DNA of 64,000 bases from Cryptomeria japonica (taxonomy: Eukaryota > Streptophyta > Pinopsida > Cupressales > Cupressaceae). The stretch's first letter is position 1. Every line of letters begins with the position of its first letter. This document shows, one piece after another, positions 57,766 to 64,000 of the stretch. A program made the translations under genes and the position numbers. The DNA lies in contig NC_081413.1 of the NCBI RefSeq assembly GCF_030272615.1, forward strand, positions 607,516,209 through 607,580,208, given 5' to 3'. Under the pieces are notes generated by a model. The model searched no databases, had not been told where the DNA came from, and saw nothing but the letters and a program-made list of their open reading frames with translations.

Positions 57766-57899
57766 CAAAGGAATGGCAAGGAATTTCTCGGCACATGAGG
57801 ACCAAGAAACTGGAGCTACAAATGTGATTATGGCAGAACTGGAGCAAGGAGAATCCCTTATGTTTAGAAGAGTCTTGTAGAGAAGAGAGGAGACCGAAC

Positions 57900-58260
57900 C
57901 TACACAAAGGAAGAATCTTTTCTGGACTGTATGCAAATTAGGAGGTAAGTGTTGTAAGGTTATTGTGGATAGTGGAAGTATTAATCATCTAGTATCTAAG
58001 GAGATGGTAGAGAAGCTTGGTTTGAATAGGTTTGATAATCTATGTCCTTATAAGGTGATTTGGTTGAAATATGATCATGCGGAAGAAGTGAGAGAGCAAT
58101 GTTGGTTGAATTTTAATATTGGACCTTACAAAGATGAAGTATTGTGTGATGTTTTGTCTATGAGTCCTTTTCATGTTTTGTTGGGTAGACCTTGGTAGTT
58201 TGATAGAGGAGCTATCTATGATTGTAGAAGAAACCTAATCACTATTAAGAAGGATGGGAA
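57900..58260 (+). pseudogene. I aspartic protease (retropepsin-like)
   Basis: CCKVIVDSGSINHLVSKEMV (57945-58010) contains the catalytic Asp-Ser-Gly. The flap and C-terminal part follow, ending in FHVLLGRPW, a TAG, FDRGAIYD (about 58165-58225). Gypsy relatives have LLGRPWQFDR here, so the stop replaced glutamine. It would cleave Gag. Beyond it come only Lys-rich short frames (58260-58620). Reverse transcriptase, which normally follows within a few hundred bases, is absent. Confidence 0.85.
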
Positions 58261-58704
58261 GAAGTTCACTTTGGCTTCTTTGAAGGAGAAGGAGAAGGAA
58301 TTGAAGAACTTGAGTCTTAAGAAGATTTGTTGTGTTAAGAAGTAGGATGCAGAGAAGAGCATGGATTTGAAGAAAGACCTTGTGGATGGGTCTGATAGCA
58401 AGGTGGTATCGGATGACAGTAAAGTTAGAGTTATGGTGGCAGATAAGATAAATTCATGTGGAAGAAATAAATTAGATTTGTAGAAGAAGGGGAGTAATGG
58501 TAAGAGACAGTGTGCAGGTATGAAGCAAGGAAAGAGAAGAAGTTGGAGAATCTAGAAGAGATACTGGAAGAGGTAAGTAGGAAGAAATTTGCAGACAAAG
58601 AAGACATTTGGATCAAAAATGAGCATGGAGTTTATATCCTGATTCCTTTTTGATGTTCATGAGCTTCCTCTCATGGAACATCTTTTTTTTCTACCTGGGG
58701 TGTC
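58261..58704 (+). other. I post-protease remnant
   Basis: Lys/Glu-rich frames resemble the linker that precedes reverse transcriptase in gypsy elements (for example SLKEKEKELKNLSLKK). The sequence then passes via elpLMEHLFFLPG-like residues into the right LTR. This suggests the pol genes were lost between this linker and the LTR. Confidence 0.5.
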
Positions 58705-59501
58705 TGATGCAAGAGCATCCCAGGTCGATGAGCAATCTTGCATGAACCAAAAATATTTGTTTCAACTATGTTCTTGTTAGTTTTGTGTTGCAGCTTCTGT
58801 GTTTCTTCTGGCATTCTCCGAAAGTTGTTCATTTTCCATTGAGGATCAAATCTTTGGCTTCTAGAATTGTTCTCATTCCTTATTCTAGATTTTTCAGTTC
58901 ATTTGGACCCTTTTTTGGCAAGTTGTCACTTCTAGATTGTCTATTTCTTAGTTCCCAAAGCAATTTTGATCTAAACGACTAGTTGGAGATTCCTTCTCTT
59001 GTAGAGCATTCCCTTGGTTTGTGGATCTAATTGGCACCACACACGCTGTTCTCGGGCCCTTGGTCGACCTTCCTTTGTGGTCTGCACTTCATTTGTGTCC
59101 TTGGCAGAGGAGATCTTCACTCTTTGGATCCCACCTATTTTACACGTTTCATTTTCCTGTCTTGGAGAATGTAATCTTTTGTGGCCGACCCAAATGTATT
59201 ATGGATGCTATATATATTGTTGTATTTGATCCTTTGGGAGATAGAGAAGAGACATAATGATAATAATTCATGATCTGTAATTAGAATACCTCTTGGAGGT
59301 TCGGATGGATTGTATTCTATAACAAGGCTTGTAAGCCTACATGTTTGCCCGCATGTTTCTAGCTAGTTTATGATGAATCTATGATATTGTGCATGTCTGA
59401 TCTTGCATTTCTATATTCCATGTTGGTATGTCTGTTGTGTTACTCTTGCTACATGATTTGGATTATTCTCTTTGAGGACCCTTCAGATCATGGCTACATT
59501 A
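58705..59501 (+). repeat. I 3' LTR
   Basis: This 797-bp copy begins TGATGCAAGAGC and ends GGCTACATTA (TA where the partner has CA), followed by atatt. Confidence 0.88.
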
Positions 59502-59506
59502 ATATT

Positions 59507-61047
59507 ATTGATCAAGAATAAAATTAAAATATATATGTTGGTGTATGCATGTAGTAAATAAAATAGTTCAAATTAATAATTTTTTAGAAATATGTATTTA
59601 AGATATCTTTACATTTTTTAACTAGAAATAAAATGAGGTTTTAAAAGGTATTCATCTACAAGAAAGATTCAAAATAGTAAAAAAAAAATAGACTTGCAAT
59701 AGTAACAACCCATAAATAATAGCCTCAAAAATGAGAAAGATAAGTAGAACATAAGTAATCTGAAAAAGTTTAACACAAAAACCTAAAAGGATACTAAAGA
59801 TTAAGGTAGCATCTTCTTAGTACTCCTGAAGGATCTCCAATTGTTTTTTATAGGCTCCTTATCTTTCTACATGATTCATTTTTCTTTATGACTTTTGATT
59901 CTTGTGTTGGGGTTTGCATTGACCTAGATCAAGTGAAGATTGATGTTTTCTTGGAGTATTTATATGTTGTTGGCACTATTATGAATGGTACTATCTTCAT
60001 AGTAAAAAGGTTTGATTTTATTTTAAGAATTTCATTCTATAAAATTGTCACCCCATCATCTTGCATTGTGAAATTTACCTTAAGAATATTCATCTCTTCT
60101 ATCTTTCCCATTAATTAGATAAAATCTTCTCCATTTTTCTAGGGGTGAGATCCTCTCCCACTCTCTTAACTAACAAGGACGTTTTAATGCTAACTATATT
60201 GAATTCATCATGAAACCATCTCAATACTTTCCTATATTAATACCTTATGGATTTAAATCAAATGTACCTTGATCATGTTAACTACTAAAAGCCACATATT
60301 TAATGGATGGTGAAGGGTAGGATGTGTCAATGATAAAATATTTCTCAACCCTTTCAATTTCCTTGATAATTGGACAAAACATGCCTTTTTCCTTCTAAAC
60401 CTCTTTACTCTTCCCCTAAAAAATAGAGATAGGAAAAAAAATCCTCTTCTTAACAATCAAAATCTAATAGGATATGACTAACAAAATTGTTATAGGGGAG
60501 TCAAGTCAAAAGGGTACATATGTTAGAATATACCTTCGATTATGACATACTTGACAAGCTACAAAGAAGCTTTTTCATATGGGCACATGAAAAAAATTGA
60601 GGGGACCATTATGAGGCCACTTCAACTACTCACCACTTATTAAAAAAAAATATAGGAAATTCTCTTTATCCCCCTATCTGTAAAAATAATCATGTCATTA
60701 CTGGAGATACTCGTCATTAGAGAGATAAGCTCCTCATAAATCTCAAGTTTTAATGTCTCATATTAACCACTCTTGACTCACAATTTTAATGCATTCTCAA
60801 CTGACATTCTCTTGTTTAATGCAATTAATACAACAACTTTTTTTTAGTGTGAATATTATTATTTGATTGATAAAGTGTAGGATAAGGCCCACTCCTTTCT
60901 AAAAATTTCAAAAATTGAATAAAATAACTATTCTTTAGAACTATAAAGTAAGGACCATACATGAGATAACTATTGAAAACAGGGTGAAGAAAACTTGCAA
61001 TATTGACTTATGTATGTGATAGAAAATTTGAAAATAAGATTGTCAAA

Positions 61048-61050
<3 letters not shown>
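59507..61050. other. AT-rich spacer, nothing recognised
   Basis: No frame with a motif occurs on either strand. The open frames 59888-60118 and 60253-60456 are short and lack known features. Confidence 0.5.
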
Positions 61051-61098
<48 letters not shown>

Positions 61099-61099
61099 A

Positions 61100-61158
<59 letters not shown>

Positions 61159-61170
61159 ATGCGCGCGCGC

Positions 61171-61226
<56 letters not shown>

Positions 61227-61253
61227 ATGTGTGTATGTGTGTATGCGTGTGTG
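61051..61253. repeat. Compound (GT)n/(GC)n microsatellite
   Basis: Long GT runs are interrupted twice by gtgcatgcgcgcgc blocks, near 61096 and 61157, and end in diverged gtgtatgtgtgtatgcg. Open frames through it on both strands (Cys-Val or Thr-His repeats) are artefacts. Alternating purine-pyrimidine sequence of this kind can adopt Z-DNA. Confidence 0.95.
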
Positions 61254-62460
61254 ATTACACATTCAACTAAATAGAATAATAAGAAAACCATAGAGATGTT
61301 GAATTTACATGCAAAAAACCCTTTTGAGAAAAATCTCCACACTAGAAAGAGGGCAATTATCTTACTAATCTTCAATGAGACATACAAAAATACACTTCAC
61401 TACTCTCCAACTCGGTAGCACTCTAATGCCTAAAACTTAATACAACACTACCATCTCATGGCTCTAATTTTTAGAAAAAGGAGAGGGAAAACCATTGTGG
61501 TATCCTAAAACAAGAGGCAAGCAACTACTTGTCAAAATCCATACCTAGGATAATGGGAAGCCAATTGTATACGATGAAAAGTGATGATAAAAACTATTGT
61601 AAAACCACAAAGATCTAACCACAATGAAAACCCTAGTTCTACAACCAAACATTCACCATACACCAATGAAGATACCTAAGAACATGCAAATTCACAAAAT
61701 AAATAATATTACCATTCACATGCCAAGTAGGGTTTCAATCTCCATTGTCTCCTATCTTCGTTGATCTTGTTTGATATATTTGCTCTCATATTTTTATGTG
61801 TGAACAAGAGCTCAACAAAGAACAAATTGTGGTTGAAGTAGCTTGATCGCAAGAAGGCTTGATTGCATAAGGTAGACGCATTGATTAGGGTTGATAATGA
61901 AGGAGAGTATAGTCTTATATAGAAGACACTTTAGGAAATGGAGGGATAAGATTAAAAGGTGAAGAGGATAAATGATCGGCTAGGATTAAAGGGTACATAG
62001 AGAAAATGATAAAATAATAAGAGGATAGGTAGAAGAAAGTTAAGAGATAAATGACATGTGCCATAGAAGGGAAAAATCTAAGAATTAATTAAATAAATAA
62101 AGATTTGTTTAATTAATAGAGGAAGTGGGACCAATTAAATAAATAAAATATTTATTTAATTTAGGAAAAGGGAAATTTAAATAAATAAAAGTATTTATGT
62201 GTTGGTAAATAGATTTGTCACTGCGATTGTTTATCTGAAACTGACCCTGTTTGCCCGAAGAGCAGTGACAAACGTTCCAACGGTTGGAGAGATTGTGGTA
62301 AAACCACAATCTTCCTCTGCGTTTGAGAGGGGCAGCTCCCTCGTATGATGGGGGTATTTGGGGATTTTTGTGTACTTTTAACCTAAAAGTACATAAAGGA
62401 GAAAACATAAAAATAAAGGAAACAAAAGATAGAAACCCCAACAATAGACATACGACCATC
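61254..62460 (-). mobile_element. Possible copia LTR remnant (minus)
   Basis: gaatttacatgcaaaaaacc followed by gagaaaaatctccacac (about 61298-61340) resembles the conserved ttacgtggaaaaccc..ggaaaaacc block in the D and B LTRs. No boundaries or target duplication were found. The right part includes AT-rich ttaattaaataaataa DNA and two hairpins (62213-62274 and 62290-62312). Confidence 0.3.
62213..62312. other. Two adjacent hairpins
   Basis: The first pairs tttgtcactgc (about 62215) with gcagtgacaaa (about 62264) around a loop of about 38 bases. The second pairs AGATTGTGGT (62290-62299) with ACCACAATCT (62303-62312) around a 3-base loop. The sequence between is GC-richer than its surroundings. 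Confidence 0.7.
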
Positions 62461-63180
62461 AACTGAGATTTCTGAATATTTGCAACAAATTACAAGGGGA
62501 GTTTATAACGTAATATGCTTAGCCATGAGATGATGATAAAGAAGAATGACAAATCTCAACATACGCAGAGATAAGATACTTCAACACATTCAAACTAAGC
62601 TACCAAAGGTTGCTTGTGTATCATCACATCAATTGTACAAATCATATATGCATAAAAAGACTACCAATTTGACATACGAGAAATCAGCAATGATAACACG
62701 TGAATACATTTAGAACACACGAACTAAGATGTATTATTCATTATCCTTTTGGAAATATACAAGTCCAACATCCTTTCTATACACAGTGCAACTCAAAGTG
62801 TCATTACAAGTTTCTCCTAGAATTTCAGCAGAGTTTCCCCCTCTGTAAAAAGTCTCGCCCCTACATTACAAATAGCCTAGTATTTATAAGCTTTTCCTTG
62901 ATAACTAAGTGGTAACTACTTTCTAACCACCTAATAACTACCTTTGCAACTTCAAGAAAATAAAAATAAGCTTCATTTTAGTTTTACTTTTCTCAACTTT
63001 TTGTACAAATAAAGCTTATTTTCTAATTTTGTTACAATTATGTGAGACAAGTCACTTTTACCCAAAGGTAATTGAAAATCCCTAACTAAAGAATGTTATG
63101 TTTGGTTTATCAAGCTCCTTGTTCACTCCATTTATTTCATCTATGATATATTTTGAAATTGTTTCTAATAGTGAGCATTA
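62461..63180. other. No gene recognised
   Basis: This is mixed AT-rich sequence. The 62700-62915 open frame has no recognisable motif, and the gagtttccccctctg segment near 62830 is the only polypurine-like (minus) tract. Confidence 0.4.
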
Positions 63181-63432
63181 GTTGTCTTTACTTTCTCAGT
63201 TGAATCTACATCTCCCTCATCATCCGACCATTTAGGAAAAAGAAAATTTACATCTTTCCATTTGAAGCAAAAAGATAATTCACCAGGATAACCATGACGA
63301 TGAAAAGTTTTAAGTTTTAAAATGCACTCATAGACTAAGACATTAGACCTTCAAGGACATACATTCCAATCACATATGCTAAGTGTTATATCATCTTTCT
63401 TAAATGCCTTTCCTTCTCTTAAGATAGCTCTA
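63166..63432 (-). pseudogene. Unidentified minus-strand protein fragment
   Basis: A frame with one internal TGA reads AILREGKAFKKDDITLSICD, then after the stop YECILKLKTFHRHGYPGEL and DVNFLFPKWSDDEGDVDSTE. It looks like real protein (aromatic residues spread out, an acidic tail), but I cannot assign a family. Its closeness to the PPR relic on the same strand may be coincidental. Confidence 0.3.
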
Positions 63433-63729
63433 ACTTTTGAGCTCTAGCTTCTATCACTTTAATTTGAGGATATACCATATAGATTTGATTTTTCTTCTTT
63501 TCCCAATGAATTTAAGTAGATCATATTTTGAGTATTTAAAACCAAACCACCAACTTGATCCACTTCTTCATCTTCATCAAGCTCTCCAAAGCTCCACATT
63601 TGTCACTATAAAGTCCTCTGTTTGAGCAAGACAACAATTGTTACATGTTAATGTGATTTCAAGTCTTCTTAAAAACTGAGAATATGCTACCTCTTGATGG
63701 TCAACTTTAATCCTTTACATCGCATGTTT

Positions 63730-64000
63730 ATGATGCTCTTTATGATACAACATTTGACAAAAAATGTTTAGGCACTCCATGAAACAATTTGGTGTTGTCT
63801 ATGACCCCACACTTTGCACGTACGTTAAGCAGAGCATTTCCAATCTTCATGTCTAACAAAAATCTCTGCTAATATGCTTCAATGGATGTTTATTACCTGT
63901 TCCAAAACCTCTGCAATATCATAGCAAACCATAAGACCACATTTCTTTAAGTCTTTTTGCCCAACAGTTCATGGCATTGTCTTTGCTTTCACATTCGCAG
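63730..64000 (-). pseudogene. PPR-protein pseudogene fragment
   Basis: On the minus strand DMKIGNALLNVRAKCGVID followed by NTKLFHGVPKHFLSN (about 63853-63740) fits the land-plant PPR repeat pattern: ..IGNALL.MYAKCG.I..A..LF..MP.R.vvS. Just upstream, in a shifted frame, EVLEQVINIH and SILAEIF resemble the preceding repeat (LEQGK.IH..I). The frameshift and a stop after VVS show it is not functional as read here. It continues past the window edge. Functional PPR proteins act in RNA processing in chloroplasts or mitochondria. Confidence 0.5.

Larger units (their letters stand above)
55823..59501 (+). mobile_element. Element I: gypsy-like LTR element with gag and protease only
   Basis: The LTRs (55823-56628 and 58705-59501) begin TGATG(A/C)A(G/A)GAGCATCC and end CATCA / CATTA. 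An exact duplication atatt lies at 55818-55822 and 59502-59506. A TGGTATCAGAG primer site follows the left LTR. The 2.1 kb interior encodes gag, a CCHC knuckle and an aspartic protease, then runs straight into the right LTR. The LTRs differ at many positions (roughly 15% over the first 175 bases by eye), so the insertion is old. The structure matches TR-GAG-type non-autonomous elements. Confidence 0.9.

Noticed and set aside
61003-61387. Open frames of Cys-Val and Thr-His repeats on both strands
   Set aside because: They are translations of the GT/GC microsatellite.
62109-62462. 117-codon minus-strand frame with a hydrophobic start
   Set aside because: No motif, it overlaps AT-rich and hairpin sequence, and nothing supports expression.

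Overview
This 64 kb window looks like gene-poor heterochromatin from a large seed-plant genome, probably a gymnosperm (conifer-type). That assignment is inferred from style (old, deeply nested LTR retrotransposons, a plant L1-type LINE, AT-rich spacers), not from a diagnostic gene. No intact host gene is visible. The only host-gene trace is a degraded pentatricopeptide-repeat (PPR) fragment at the right edge. All readable protein frames except one unidentified fragment near the right edge belong to transposable elements, and nearly all are broken by stops or frameshifts. Element letters (A, B, C...) are my own labels.

Left half (1-35.5 kb): a copia relic A (RNase H pieces at 2.0-2.2 kb and 33.4-33.6 kb) is split by element B (2234-33436, minus strand, target duplication gtatt). 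B contains E (3382-10964, plus) and C (13144-30408, plus). C contains solo LTR J (13264-14447) in its left LTR and copia element D (16912-25155, minus) in its gag. D contains solo LTR K (23383-24925) in its 5' LTR. A>B>C>D>K is five levels, each boundary below A supported by TG..CA-type ends and a 5-bp target duplication that is exact or differs at one base. Two partial LTRs (G and N) follow up to 35.5 kb.

Middle (35.5-55.1 kb): a non-coding AT-rich spacer is followed by a LINE (about 39.3-45.06 kb, resuming 54.7-55.13 kb) with endonuclease, reverse transcriptase and a C-terminal RNase H domain. Its 3' part is split by gypsy-like element H (45061-54705, minus, exact duplication attct). H carries solo LTR O (49123-51300), which carries an 831-bp hAT-type MITE P (50118-50948), and solo LTR Q (52763-54192).

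Right part (55.1-64 kb): element I (55823-59501, plus, exact duplication atatt) has an LTR-gag-protease-LTR structure and a tRNA-iMet primer site. It is followed by AT-rich DNA, a (GT)n/(GC)n microsatellite, a possible LTR, an unidentified frame and the PPR relic.

Main message: of the six LTR elements with two LTRs (B, C, D, E, H, I), only D still has integrase, reverse transcriptase and RNase H. The other five keep gag-like frames (with zinc knuckles in B, C, H and I) or unfamiliar low-complexity or unknown frames in place of pol. They look like non-autonomous families mobilised in trans. The in-frame stops are strongly biased to TAG and TGA, as expected from decay of methylated cytosine.
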